NCBI RefSeq assembly: GCF_030848395.1
Contig: NZ_JAVDBT010000011.1
Coordinates: forward strand, 1 to 64,000
Reading direction: 5' to 3'
Source of the DNA: Pseudogemmobacter lacusdianii
GTDB taxonomy: Bacteria > Pseudomonadota > Alphaproteobacteria > Rhodobacterales > Rhodobacteraceae
DNA length: 64,000 nucleotides
Part shown: piece by piece, positions 52,140-61,483 of the stretch
Position numbering within the stretch: the stretch's first letter is position 1
Layout of the letters: every line of letters starts with the position of its first letter
Position numbers and translations under genes: made by a program
The notes under the pieces: model-generated
What the model was told of the DNA's origin: nothing
Database searches by the model: none
The model's input: the letters and a program-made list of their open reading frames with translations, nothing else

Positions 52140-53198
52140 ATGACAGATGAGACAGCCGATCAGGAGGAGTTGACGCGGGACGCCCCCACCCCTGCCCTGC
52201 TCGACCACCAGCCCCCTGCCCTGCGGGATCTGGCCGAACGGGCGCGCATCTATGCCGTGGCGGCCAGTTCCGTCAACACCCGCAAGGCCTATGCCGCCGA
52301 CTGGAAGCACTTTGCCGGATGGTGTCGGCGCGAGGGGTTGGATGCGCTGAGGCCCGAGCCGCAGGTCGTCGGTCTCTATATCACCGCCTGTGCTTCCGGG
52401 GCGAAATCGGTCGGCGGGCGCAAGAACGCGGTCTCGACTATCGAGCGGCGTCTCTCGGCGCTGGTCTGGGCCTATGCCCAACGCGGCCTGACCCTCGACC
52501 GGCGCGACCGCCATATCGCCACCGTCCTCGCCGGCATCCGCAACAGCCATGCCGCCCCGCCGCGCCAGAAGGAGGCGATCCTGCCCGAGGATCTGCTGGC
52601 CATGCTCGAGACCTGCGACCGGGGCACCCTGAGAGGGCTGCGCGACCGAGCGATGCTGTTGGTCGGATTCGCCGGAGGCCTGCGCCGATCCGAGATTACC
52701 GGGCTAGATGTGGGCCGAGGCCAGACCGAGGATGGGCGCGGCTGGATCGAGGTTCTTCCCGGCGGGCTGCTTCTCACCTTGCGCGGTAAGACCGGCTGGC
52801 GCGAGGTCGAGATCGGTCGCGGGTCGTCACCCGCAACCTGCCCGGTCGAAGCGCTGGAACTCTGGCTGAAGTTCGCCCGCATCAGCCAGGGACCGCTGTT
52901 CCGTCGGGTCACCGGCGGGGGCAAGGAACCGGGGCCGTTCCGTCTCAATGACCGCGAGGTCGCGAGACTGGTCAAGCGGGCCGCTCAAACAGCGGGACTG
53001 CGGGGCGATCTGCCCGAGAAGGACCGCCCTGCCCTCTTCTCCGGCCACAGCCTTCGCGCCGGTCTCGCCTCCTCAGCCGAGGTCGACGAGCGGCATGTGC
53101 AAAAGCAGCTCGGCCACGCCAGCGCCGAGATGACCCGCAGGTATCAGCGCCGCCGCGATAGGTTCAGGGTGAACCTGACCAAGGCGGCGGGCCTGTGA
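52140..53198 (+). CDS. Tyrosine recombinase with full core-binding domain
   Basis: From the ATG at 52,140 the product has 352 residues. It has an N-terminal core-binding domain (ASSVNTRKAYAADWKHFAGW) and a catalytic domain with Arg in GFAGGLRRSEITGLDV, HxxR in SGHSLRAGLASSAEV, and KQLGHASAEMTRRYQRRR with the nucleophile Tyr. It resembles plasmid XerC/D-like or phage integrases and may resolve plasmid multimers, as its position beside repABC suggests. It differs from the two short recombinases in this window. Confidence 0.85.
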   Translation: MTDETADQEELTRDAPTPALLDHQPPALRDLAERARIYAVAASSVNTRKAYAADWKHFAGWCRREGLDALRPEPQVVGLYITACASGAKSVGGRKNAVSTIERRLSALVWAYAQRGLTLDRRDRHIATVLAGIRNSHAAPPRQKEAILPEDLLAMLETCDRGTLRGLRDRAMLLVGFAGGLRRSEITGLDVGRGQTEDGRGWIEVLPGGLLLTLRGKTGWREVEIGRGSSPATCPVEALELWLKFARISQGPLFRRVTGGGKEPGPFRLNDREVARLVKRAAQTAGLRGDLPEKDRPALFSGHSLRAGLASSAEVDERHVQKQLGHASAEMTRRYQRRRDRFRVNLTKAAGL

Positions 53199-53660
53199 CC
53201 GCCGCGAAGGCATCGAGCACCGGGATTGGCGGTTCCCGGTCTGTTTTGGCAACGAGACCTTCGCAAGAGCAGGAGAACGCGAGACCTGAAGTGCAGATGA
53301 GAATCGCAACCCGTCCAGTCGGCTTCATCGGACGGCGCTCCACTCACTATCGAGAAAATGCCGTTCCGGTGCCTCATGTAGCGAACAGGGACACTTTCGG
53401 GCAGAATGGTTGGACACCAGCCCCTGTTGGCAACATTGTGGATAAAATTAAGTCTTCTAAATCAGTTATTTATGGCACTATGTTGATATAATCTGTAAGC
53501 TGTCGGAACGGTTTCTAACCACTATATCTATGAACTTCCGTTCCGACAGCCGCAAAATTTTCTTGCGCTCCGACCATCCTATCAGCATAGAGTGGACGCA
53601 ATAATCGAAAAATTCGGGCGGTTACCGTTCCTAACCCCACCGAACAGCGAGAGCGGACAG
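53199..53660 (+). promoter_or_regulatory. repABC leader with long inverted repeat
   Basis: Upstream of repA lies TATAAT at 53,487-53,492 and a perfect 13-bp inverted repeat, GCTGTCGGAACGG (53,499-53,511) with its complement at 53,538-53,550, spaced 26 bp. It probably is the autoregulatory operator for RepA/RepB, or a partition site. The first ~250 bp contain no supported gene. Confidence 0.55.
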
Positions 53661-54857
53661 ATGCCACAGGCGCTACACGAGCACCTTTTGGGCTTCGCAA
53701 AGGATCTTACCACAGCGCTCAAAGCGCTGTCAGAGAGTTCATTTGCGCCCCACGAAGTCAAAACGCTTCGGACCTTTTCGGCCGGGGAAGCAAGCTATTA
53801 CCTTACCGTCGCGGACGGTTATCTGAGGAAGGCCCACCACGAGGGCCGGATCCCTGAAGTTGAGATGGGCCCGGGCGGGCGCAGAAAGTATACCGCCGAA
53901 CAGATCCATGAGATCCGGCGGGTATTGGCTTCCTCAGCAAAGAACCCCGATCAATTCCGCCCCGGTCGACGCAGCGCTGATGACCCGACGCAGGTCATTG
54001 CCTTCGTCAACTTTAAGGGCGGTTCGGGGAAGACCTCCACCGCCATTCACGCGGCCCAGGACCTCGCGTTGCGCGGCTATCGGGTGCTCGCCGTGGACTG
54101 CGACCCGCAAGCCTCGCTAACGACCTTTTTTGGCTATCAGCCGGAGCTCGATTTTTTCGATGGCGGATCGCTCTACGATGTCATCCGTTACCGTGATCGG
54201 GAGACGGGGGAAGGGCCTAGGCCGATCACAGACGTGATCAAGCGCAGCTATTTTCCAAATCTTGATCTGGTGCCGGGCGGCATACAGGTAGCAGAGTTCG
54301 AACATGAAACGCCTGCGGCACTTAGCAAGGGTGAACTGCCCGTATTCTTCGACAAGATCCGCTCGGCTTTGCAGGTGGTGAAGGATGACTATGATGTGGT
54401 CATCCTCGACTGCCCGCCGCAACTTGGCTACGTGACCCTCTCTGCTATCTGCGCCGCGCAGAACATCGTGATGACGATCATCCCGGAGCGCGTCGACCTC
54501 GCCTCCGCGGCTCAGTTCCTCAACATGGCGTCGTCGTTGACCGAGGTCTTGCACGAAAGTGCCGGAGTGGGCCTGTTCGACAACTTCCGCTTCTTGCTAA
54601 GCCGCTTCGACACGAATGTGTCGACCCAGGTCGATTTCGCGTCGTTCATTCGCGACCTATTCGGCGATGCCGTCATGAAATCATCCTTCCTGAAGTCGGC
54701 CGCAATCAGCGAGGCCGGGGTTTCGCAGCAGACCGTGCTCGAGGTCGAGCTCGGCGAGATGCGCAACCGGAAGACCTACGAGCGGGCAATACAGTCGGTG
54801 CATGAAGTGACCGAAGAACTGCACGCTATGCTTCAGCAGAGTTGGGGGAGAGCGTGA
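53661..54857 (+). CDS. repA: RepA, ParA-type partition ATPase of repABC
   Basis: The ATG at 53,661 gives 398 residues, the usual RepA length; an in-frame GTG at 53,592 would add 23. Residues 40-110 are a helix-turn-helix (AGEASYYLTVADGYLRKAHH). The ATPase has FVNFKGGSGKTSTAIHAAQD (~115), Walker A' (VLAVDCDPQASLTTFFG) and VVILDCPPQLGYVT. RepA segregates the plasmid and represses the operon with RepB. Its stop overlaps the repB start (TGATG). Confidence 0.93.
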   Translation: MPQALHEHLLGFAKDLTTALKALSESSFAPHEVKTLRTFSAGEASYYLTVADGYLRKAHHEGRIPEVEMGPGGRRKYTAEQIHEIRRVLASSAKNPDQFRPGRRSADDPTQVIAFVNFKGGSGKTSTAIHAAQDLALRGYRVLAVDCDPQASLTTFFGYQPELDFFDGGSLYDVIRYRDRETGEGPRPITDVIKRSYFPNLDLVPGGIQVAEFEHETPAALSKGELPVFFDKIRSALQVVKDDYDVVILDCPPQLGYVTLSAICAAQNIVMTIIPERVDLASAAQFLNMASSLTEVLHESAGVGLFDNFRFLLSRFDTNVSTQVDFASFIRDLFGDAVMKSSFLKSAAISEAGVSQQTVLEVELGEMRNRKTYERAIQSVHEVTEELHAMLQQSWGRA

Positions 54858-55786
54858 TGCGAAAGAACTTGCTTGCCAACAGCCTGAAGGCAGTCCGCGA
54901 CGGCAAGGCCGCAGCTGCCGAAGACGAACAGAAGCCTCGGAAACTCTCGGGTGTGCTCGACGTTCAGCGCGGCCTGGATCAGCTCAGCGCCGGTGCGGCC
55001 CGTCAGATCGATCCGGCTCAGATTTCAGAAAGCGCCGTCAAGGACCGCTTCGACCTTCAGGATGGCTTGGAGGATCTGATAAACTCGATAAAGGCGTCGG
55101 GGCAGAAGCTTCCGGTACTGCTCCGACGCACACCTCAGGGTCCCCTGCCCTATGAAGTGGTTTACGGTCGGCGCCGTATCGAGGCATGTCGGCAGCTCGG
55201 CATTCAGGTTCTTGCCCATATCGCAGAGCTCAGCGATCGCGAGGCGTTGATCTCCCAAGGGCTCGAGAACGCGGCGCGCCTCCAGCGCAGCTTCATTGAA
55301 CAGTCAGTCTACGCAGAGCAGCTGCTACACCACGAGTTTTCGCGCGAAGACATCATGGAGGTACTCGCGGTCGACAAAACCACGATTAGCAGGATGCTGG
55401 GCGTGGTATCTGATGTGCCCCGCTCCATCATCGAGCGGATCGGACCGGCACATGACTCTGGCCGCCGACCATGGCAGCAGCTGCGAGAGCTTCTGAAAGA
55501 GCGTGCGGACCTCGATGAGCCCGCAGTCAAAAGTTTGATCCCGACGGACGCCGCCGACAGCAATGAACGTCTGCAGGGGCTGATCCGAGCACTCTGTCAC
55601 AAGCCTACCCCCGCCCCGCAGATCAGCGCCAAGCGCACACTCGCGGACGGCAGAATAAAGGTTGAGACAACACGCGGCAGGATCCTCGTGAAGGCATCGG
55701 ACGAAGAGATGCTTGGCTTTGCCGCTTTCCTCGATGAGAGGCTCGAACAGCTACTCGCCGAGTTTGGAAGTCTCAAGCACAGCTGA
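54857..55786 (+). CDS. repB: RepB, ParB-type centromere-binding protein
   Basis: The 309-residue protein begins MRKNLLANSLKAVRDGKAA and has the ParB box (YEVVYGRRRIEACRQLG), the ENAARLQRSFIEQSVYAEQL segment, and a helix-turn-helix (DIMEVLAVDKTTISRMLGV). It binds parS, possibly the palindromes just after this gene. The C-terminal ~90 residues are the dimerisation region. It works with RepA in plasmid segregation. Confidence 0.93.
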   Translation: MRKNLLANSLKAVRDGKAAAAEDEQKPRKLSGVLDVQRGLDQLSAGAARQIDPAQISESAVKDRFDLQDGLEDLINSIKASGQKLPVLLRRTPQGPLPYEVVYGRRRIEACRQLGIQVLAHIAELSDREALISQGLENAARLQRSFIEQSVYAEQLLHHEFSREDIMEVLAVDKTTISRMLGVVSDVPRSIIERIGPAHDSGRRPWQQLRELLKERADLDEPAVKSLIPTDAADSNERLQGLIRALCHKPTPAPQISAKRTLADGRIKVETTRGRILVKASDEEMLGFAAFLDERLEQLLAEFGSLKHS

Positions 55787-55787
55787 G

Positions 55788-55802
55788 TTGACCACCGGTC
55801 AA
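55788..55802. promoter_or_regulatory. Candidate parS/RepB site 1
   Basis: TTGACC-ACC-GGTCAA is a 6-bp inverted repeat right after the repB stop, nearly identical to site 2 at 55,827. The pair, 39 bp apart, fits RepB-binding centromere or operator sites in the repB-repC gap. Confidence 0.55.
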
Positions 55803-55826
55803 AATAGGTCCGGATTGATACATAAA

Positions 55827-55841
55827 TTGACCAGTGGTCAA
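55827..55841. promoter_or_regulatory. Candidate parS/RepB site 2
   Basis: TTGACCA-G-TGGTCAA is a perfect 7-bp inverted repeat with a one-base centre, the better copy of the site at 55,788. Likely bound by RepB. Confidence 0.6.
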
Positions 55842-55906
55842 CAATCCGATGCCAGTGGCTGGAAGGCTAAACTAGAAACGAGCAGAAAAGGGAGCAGACT
55901 CTAGGC

Positions 55907-55985
55907 AAAAAGAAACCCCCCGAAAGCGGTGATGCTTCCAGAGGGCTCCGATAGCTTGAACACCTATTTCGTAGCCCGAAAAACG
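55907..55985 (-). ncRNA. repABC counter-transcribed RNA
   Basis: In repABC plasmids a small antisense RNA in the repB-repC gap controls RepC. Here the minus strand has a 12-bp wobble-paired stem (55,916-55,927 with 55,934-55,945) followed by TTTCTTTTT, a strong terminator. A weak promoter (TTGCGC, 17 bp, TACGAA) lies near 55,970-56,000. The 5' end is uncertain by about 20 bases. The RNA also determines incompatibility. Confidence 0.65.
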
Positions 55986-56039
55986 AATCAGCGCAACACC
56001 GATTTCGGTGAACGGATCTCGTTTGCCGTCTGAAATCGC

Positions 56040-57251
56040 ATGAAGCACATCACATCCACGGCCATTCAGGCCGGGGCGCAGGCGAACTGTGCCAAATCCG
56101 CGGAGCACACGCTCCCCGGCATGGGTTCGATCACTCTGCAGCCAGCATTCCGACCGATTTCGCGTCGTGACATCATGGCTGCGGTCAATACATGCAGCCG
56201 CGATCTCGGCATCCGGCAAGGCGCGGTCATTGTCTTGGACGCTCTGTTGAGCTGTCTTCCCTGCAAGAGCGCAGATGGCCGAGAAATGCCAATCTCCCCG
56301 ACCACCCTGCTCACGGTCTATGCCAGCAACGAAACCCTGTGCTTCCGCGCCAAGGGCCTCACCGACCGTCAGTTGCGGCGGCATCTTGAGACACTCGAAG
56401 CCGCCGGCTTGATCCGGCGCCGTGACAGTGCAAATGGTAAGCGCTTCCCTGTGATGCAGCACGGCAAACCGATCGGCGCCTTCGGGCTGGACCTGTCCCC
56501 CCTCTTCGCGCAGTCCGACGAGTTGCTCGCCCTTGCCCTGCGCCGCCGCGAGGAGGCAGACGAGTTGCGCGGGCTGCGGGCCCAGATCCTCAGACTTCGC
56601 GCGGCCTGCGCTGAACTCCACTTGAGCGACACTGTCGCCACATTCATCGAAGGGTTGCGCAACCTCGTGCGGCGTACCTCACTAACCCTCATTGAGGCTC
56701 GAGCAGCTCTCTCGCAGCTGACCGCGGTCCTCTCATCACATGCAGCCCCACAAGCAATAATCCATTGCGAGGTCGAAGAGGTTGAGAAGCGCCTGCCCTC
56801 CAAAGCGGAAGCCGCTGATGCGACATCCTGCGCAGAGGCCACCATGGACCACGCTCCAGGCCAAGCGGTCCCCCAAACCTTTCAGGCCCTCACCGCAGAA
56901 ACCTGCCGCTTGCCGCCAACCGAGCAAAAGCCCGCCTCTGACGGACAGAATGTCCGCCACATAGAGCAAGACTCAGATACAAAAAAAAGAAAGCGAGAAG
57001 CCGAGGACCTTCCCAGTTGGGCGGCCCTGACCGAGGTCAGCACTTTCTATAAAGAGCCTACCAGTGCTCATGAAGCCACACGCATCGCATTCGAGTTCGG
57101 GAAGATGCTGAGAATAAGCCAGGACATCCTCGCAAGCGCGGCGAACAGGCTCGGGCTTTGGGAACTTCTCAAGCTTGAAAACCGCATGGCAAAGCAGATC
57201 GGAACCATCCTCAACCCTGATGCCTATGTGAGATCCGTCCTACGAGCGTGA
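56040..57251 (+). CDS. repC: RepC replication initiator
   Basis: The 403-residue protein matches RepC: an N-terminal winged-helix domain (FRPISRRDIMAAVNTCSRDL, TLLTVYASNETLCFRAKGLT, RQLRRHLETLEAAGLIRRRD) and a variable C-terminal half ending LGLWELLKLENRMAKQIGTI with NPDAYVRSVL. RepC opens the origin, which in this family lies inside repC, so oriV is probably within this gene. Translation is limited by the antisense RNA upstream. Confidence 0.92.
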   Translation: MKHITSTAIQAGAQANCAKSAEHTLPGMGSITLQPAFRPISRRDIMAAVNTCSRDLGIRQGAVIVLDALLSCLPCKSADGREMPISPTTLLTVYASNETLCFRAKGLTDRQLRRHLETLEAAGLIRRRDSANGKRFPVMQHGKPIGAFGLDLSPLFAQSDELLALALRRREEADELRGLRAQILRLRAACAELHLSDTVATFIEGLRNLVRRTSLTLIEARAALSQLTAVLSSHAAPQAIIHCEVEEVEKRLPSKAEAADATSCAEATMDHAPGQAVPQTFQALTAETCRLPPTEQKPASDGQNVRHIEQDSDTKKRKREAEDLPSWAALTEVSTFYKEPTSAHEATRIAFEFGKMLRISQDILASAANRLGLWELLKLENRMAKQIGTILNPDAYVRSVLRA

Positions 57252-57314
57252 TCTCTGACCGCGGTCGCATGACCATGAAACACCCAGATAGACCGCTCGA
57301 GAGGAATCGGATAA

Positions 57315-57329
57315 GTTCGTTGATTGTTC
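57315..57329 (+). promoter_or_regulatory. LexA box (SOS operator)
   Basis: GTTC-GTTGATT-GTTC is an exact GTTC-N7-GTTC direct repeat, the alphaproteobacterial LexA site, 26 bases before the HMCES-like gene. It places the following imuAB-dnaE2 operon under SOS control. Confidence 0.8.
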
Positions 57330-57354
57330 TCATGCGGAACTGCTGCGAGGTTGA

Positions 57355-58038
57355 GTGATATGCAATCTTTACGCCCAGACGAAAAGCCAGGACGCGATGC
57401 GTCAGGTCTTTCGGGGCGTGCTCGAAGACGGTGAGGATCTGATCGATACCGCAGGCAATCTCGCGCCTGCATCCGGCATCTTCCCCGACTATGACGCGCC
57501 GATCATTCCCCGCAGTGAAGGACGGGATTGGACTTTGACCACGGCCCGATGGGGGATGCCGACGCCACCCGTCTATCTGGCTGGCAAGCGCACAGACCCC
57601 GGCGTCACAAATATCCGCAATGTCAGCTCACCCCATTGGCGCAGATGGCTTGGCATGGAACATCGCTGTCTCGTTCCATTCACCAGCTTTTCCGAACTCG
57701 ACGCCCGACCCGGCGCACCTCGCAACAACCCGGTCTGGTTTGCCCTCGGCAAGGACCGCCCGATCGCCTTCTTCGCTGGCATCCACACCGAGTGGACTTC
57801 GGTCAGAAAGCTGAAGGAGGGCGAGGTGACAGCTGAGCTCTTCGGGTTTCTGACCTGTGAACCAAATGATGTGGCTCGCCCCATACATCCCAAAGCCATG
57901 CCGGTGATCCTCACGCGCCCGGATGAATGGCGCTGCTGGCTGACCGCGGATACGAGCGAGGCTTTGAAGCTTCAACGGCCGCTGGCCAATGGTCTTCTCG
58001 AAATAGTCGCGGAGGGAACACGTGCGGACCCTGCGTGA
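57355..58038 (+). CDS. HMCES/YedK-family abasic-site protein with altered start
   Basis: The protein of about 226 residues matches SOS-response-associated peptidases: CNLYAQTKSQDAMRQVF, TTARWGMPTPP, NVSSPHWRRWLGMEHRCLVP, and PKAMPVILTRPDEW with the active-site His nearby (ARPIHPKAMP). These proteins trap abasic sites in single-stranded DNA through Cys2, exposed once Met1 is removed. Here Cys is preceded by GTG ATA, not ATG: GTG start puts Cys at position 3 after Ile, and ATA is a poor start. Function may be lost. It heads the SOS mutagenesis operon. Confidence 0.8.
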   Translation: MICNLYAQTKSQDAMRQVFRGVLEDGEDLIDTAGNLAPASGIFPDYDAPIIPRSEGRDWTLTTARWGMPTPPVYLAGKRTDPGVTNIRNVSSPHWRRWLGMEHRCLVPFTSFSELDARPGAPRNNPVWFALGKDRPIAFFAGIHTEWTSVRKLKEGEVTAELFGFLTCEPNDVARPIHPKAMPVILTRPDEWRCWLTADTSEALKLQRPLANGLLEIVAEGTRADPA

Positions 58039-58621
58039 CCGGCTGCAGGCCGGAAGTCATGATCAGCTTCACCTGGTGAAGGGCCGCGTCCACGAAGTAG
58101 AGGGCCGGGGCCGAACCGGCTTTGCGTTGTATCACGCCGCCAGACTAGCGGGGCCGATCTTCTGGATCCTTCTGACGCATGACCGCGATCGGCCAATGCC
58201 AGCAGCCTTGCCAGACGGTGTTGCCGAGCGGCTGCACTTCATAGAAGCGAGAGACGAGACGAATCTGCTCTGGACCGTCGAAGAAGCGCTACGGGCGCGG
58301 CCTGTGTCCTTGGTCATCGCCGCTCTAGGGAAACCAATCTCACTGACCGCGGGCAGACGGCTCCAGCTGGCAGCCGAGGCCGGGGACACAACGGGCATCG
58401 TGCTGATCCATGAGGGCAAGGGGAGCAATGCCGCCGAGACCCGCTGGAAATGTGATCCGCTGCCGTCACCTCCGGACTCGACTCGTCATCGTTGGGTCCT
58501 TAATAAGAACAAAAGAGGAACAATTGGAATCTATGATGTGAGTTGGAATGGCGCGACGGCTGCTGTCCATCTGGTTCCCCAGGCTGGCGAGCGACATCAG
58601 CCTGAGGGCCCGCCCCGTTGA
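58022..58621 (+). CDS. imuA: ImuA-like protein of the mutagenesis cassette
   Basis: A 199-residue RecA/SulA-like protein (LHLVKGRVHEVEGRGRTGFA, FWILLTHDRDRPMPAALPDG, VSLVIAALGKPISLTAGRRL), as in ImuA, which supports ImuB and DnaE2 in error-prone repair. It lacks a strict Walker A, as expected for ImuA. It overlaps the gene before by 17 bases and imuB by 74. Confidence 0.8.
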   Translation: MRTLRDRLQAGSHDQLHLVKGRVHEVEGRGRTGFALYHAARLAGPIFWILLTHDRDRPMPAALPDGVAERLHFIEARDETNLLWTVEEALRARPVSLVIAALGKPISLTAGRRLQLAAEAGDTTGIVLIHEGKGSNAAETRWKCDPLPSPPDSTRHRWVLNKNKRGTIGIYDVSWNGATAAVHLVPQAGERHQPEGPPR

Positions 58622-60003
58622 GGGGCCTTTCGCGTTGACGCTTCGGGCGTCGAACGCGGAACATCTGCATTGTCTCAACAGCATTGCAGGTGCTGCCGGT
58701 CTCCATCGCGGCATGCCGCTGGCTGATGCCCGCGCCGTCTGTCCGGTGCTCTCCACGCGGCCAGCCGATCTGATCCGCGAGGGCAGGGCGCTTGAAAGGC
58801 TGCGCAGATGGGCCAGCCGTTATGGACCACATGCCGCCAAAGACGGAAGGGATGGCCTGATCGTCGATGTCTCGGGCGTGCCGCATCTCTTTGGCGGTGA
58901 GGTTGAGGTGCGCCTCGAGAGGGCAGGGGTCTATTCGAAAAGCGCCATTGCCGAGACCCGGGGCGGAGCCTGGGCACTTGCCCGACGTGGAGGGGGCGTG
59001 ATCCCGGAAGGCGGGTTGCTCGCCCGTCTCGGCCCGATGCCGGTGAGTGCGCTGCGGATTGGCGCCGGTCGCCGAAGGACTGACCCGCCTCGGGCTACAC
59101 AAGATTGTCGACCTGACCGCTGTGCCCCGGGCACCGCTGGCGCGGCGGTTCGGCGCGGAACTTCTTCGCCGTCTGGATCAGGCGCTTGGCACCCAGGCCG
59201 AGCCTGTCGCAGCCGAAGCGGATGCGCCGCATTTCGGGGTGCGGATGACTCTGCCCGAGCCGCTCGGCCTGACTACGGATGTCATGGGGGTGTTGGACCG
59301 GCTGCTTGTGCGGCTGTGCGACAAGGTGGCGTCGGCCCAGATGGGGGCGCGAGCTGTCCGATTGGAACTGCAGCGCGTGGATCGCTCGGCCGCCGTGGTC
59401 GATGTCGGTCTCGCCCGCGCAATGCGCGACCCGGTCCGGATCTCGGCCCTGTTCCTCAAAGGGGTGGACGAGGTCGATTCCGGTTTTGGGATCGACGGCC
59501 TGCGCCTGACCGCCACGGTAACCGAGGCGCTGGCGCCTGCGCAGATCGGCAACGCGCAAGCGCGGGCCGAAGATGAGCTTTCCGACCTGATCTTCCGGAT
59601 CGGCAACCGGCTGGGCTTTGAGGCGGTGCAGCGTTTCCTGCCGGCCAGCAGCCGCATTCCAGAGCGCAGCTTCCTGACCGTCCCGGCCGCCTATGCCGCA
59701 TCGGAGCCGTTTCCGCCAAAGCGCCGTCCGCGCCGTCCCATCACCCTCTTTCCGGCGGAAGCCCTGGCTCAGGTCTCTGGCAGCCCGCCCGCCCGCTTCA
59801 GCTGGCGCCGGATGGGTTTTACCACCCTTCGGGCGCATGGCCCCGAGCGGATCACCCCGGAATGGTGGTTCGATGATCCGGCATGGCGCAGCGGCGTTCG
59901 CGACTATTGGCGGATCGAGACCAATGAGGGGCCCCGGCTTTGGCTCTTTCGCACCCCACAGTCGGGATCTCGGGACTGGTATGCGCAGGGAGTGTTCCTG
60001 TGA
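58548..60003 (+). pseudogene. imuB: ImuB Y-family polymerase-like protein, frameshifted
   Basis: The first frame (from ATG 58,548) encodes the ImuB N-terminus: RRLLSIWFPRLASDISLRAR, GLIVDVSGVPHLFGGEVEVR, then AIAETRGGAWALARRG up to ALRIG. Homology then jumps to another frame (APVAEGLTRLGLHKIVDLTA through YWRIETNEGPRLWLFR, ending 60,003). Deleting one G of GG at 59,061-59,062 restores a single protein of about 484 residues. ImuB recruits DnaE2 to the sliding clamp. Unless this is a sequencing error, the gene is broken. Confidence 0.8.
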
Positions 60004-61307
60004 CCGCCTATGCCGAGCTTTGCGTGACCTCGAACTTCACCTTCTTGCGCGGTGCCTCGCATCCCGAGGAACTGGTGAAGCGCGCAACTGAGTTGGGCCT
60101 GACGGCCATCGCCATCACCGACCGAAACTCGGTTGCCGGAGTGGTACGGGCGTTTTCTGCGCTGAAGGAACTGGCGCGCGTCGCGGAGGACGCGGGGCAG
60201 GGGGCGTCCTTGCCCCGGCTGATCCCGGGAGCGCGGCTCGTGCTGACCGACAGCGAGGTGGAATGGGTCGCGCTGCCCACCGATCTGGCGGCCTGGTCGC
60301 GGCTGACCCGTCTTTTGTCGCTTGGCAAAAGGCGCGCCGAAAAGGGCAGCTGCCACATAGGCCTCGCCGATCTGGAGGAGTGGGGCAGGGGGATGGTTCT
60401 GATCGCCCTGCCGCCCGATCCGTTGGACGCGACGGGCTTCGAGCGGGATCTGCACCGGATCGCAGCCCGCTTTGCGGGTCAATGCTTCCTCGGCGCGGCC
60501 CCCCTCTATGACGGACAGGATCAGGAGCGGCTGGACCGGCTGGCCGAGATTTCGCAGGCGACAGGACTGCCCAAAGTCGCGGTCGGCGATGTGCTGATGC
60601 ACCGCTCCAACCGTCGACCGCTCGCAGATGTGCTGACCTGCATCCGCGAGGGCTGCACCATTGACGCCATTGGCGACCGGCGCCTTGCCAATGGCGAGCG
60701 TCGCCTCAAATCTGGTGAGGAACTGGCTCGCATCTTCCATCGCTATCCGGCCGCCCTGCGTCGTACGGTCGAGATCGCCGACCGCTGCGCCTTCCGCATG
60801 GATCAACCGCGCTACCAATACCCCGACGAGGCCCAGGACGGGGAGCCGGCCCAGTCCCGCCTTGAGCGGCTGACGCGTGAAGGCCTGCACTGGCGCTATC
60901 CGGGCGGGCCGCCGCCGAAGGTCACAGCCCGCGTCGAGAAAGAGCTGCGCCTGATTGCCGAGGTGGAGTATGCGCCCTACTTCCTGACCGTCCATGACAT
61001 TGTCAGTTTCGCGCGCTCGAAAGGCATCCTCTGTCAGGGCCGGGGATCGGCCGCGAACTCCGTCGTCTGCTACCTCGTGGGCATCACCGAAGTGCCGCCC
61101 GAGAGTATCACCCTCATCTTCGAGCGCTTCATCTCCAAGGAACGCGGCGAGCCGCCGGATATCGACGTCGATTTCGAGCACGAGCGCCGCGAAGAGGTGA
61201 TCCAGTGGATCTATGAGCGCTACACCCGGGAGCGCGCGGGCCTGACCGCCGTGGTGATCCACTTCCGCTCACGGGCCGCGATCCGTGAGGTCGGCAAAGT
61301 CATGGGG
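60000..61307 (+). pseudogene. dnaE2: DnaE2 error-prone polymerase, 3'-truncated
   Basis: The GTG at 60,000 overlaps the imuB stop (GTGA). The 436 residues present include the PHP domain (YAELCVTSNFTFLRGASHPE, GLTAIAITDRNSVAGVVRAF) and the start of the polymerase domain (GILCQGRGSAANSVVCYLVG, then GEPPDIDVDFEHERREEV, with catalytic Asp residues). It breaks off after REVGKVMG, where an IS21 transposase piece begins. Intact DnaE2 is about 1,000-1,100 residues, so more than half is gone. Confidence 0.88.
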
Positions 61308-61465
61308 CGTGCTTTTGACGGGTTCGTCGAGCACACCAAGCGTGTTTCCCCAACGTGTCTGATCCACCTGGAACGCAATCGCTACAGCGTGCCGGCCTCT
61401 TTCGCCTGTCAATCGGCATCCAAACGTGCCCCCCGATCGGCGTCCAAAAGTGGCTCTGACTCAGA
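61308..61465 (+). mobile_element. IS21-family istA remnant
   Basis: The frame continuing from dnaE2 reads AFDGFVEHTKRVSPTCLIHL then ERNRYSVPASFA, the conserved C-terminal part of IS21 transposases. It is followed by an AATCGGCATCCAAA / GATCGGCGTCCAAA direct pair as at IS21 ends. Only about 150 bp remain. Its insertion or recombination cut off dnaE2. Confidence 0.75.
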
Positions 61466-61483
61466 TTTGGTGCACCTGCATGT

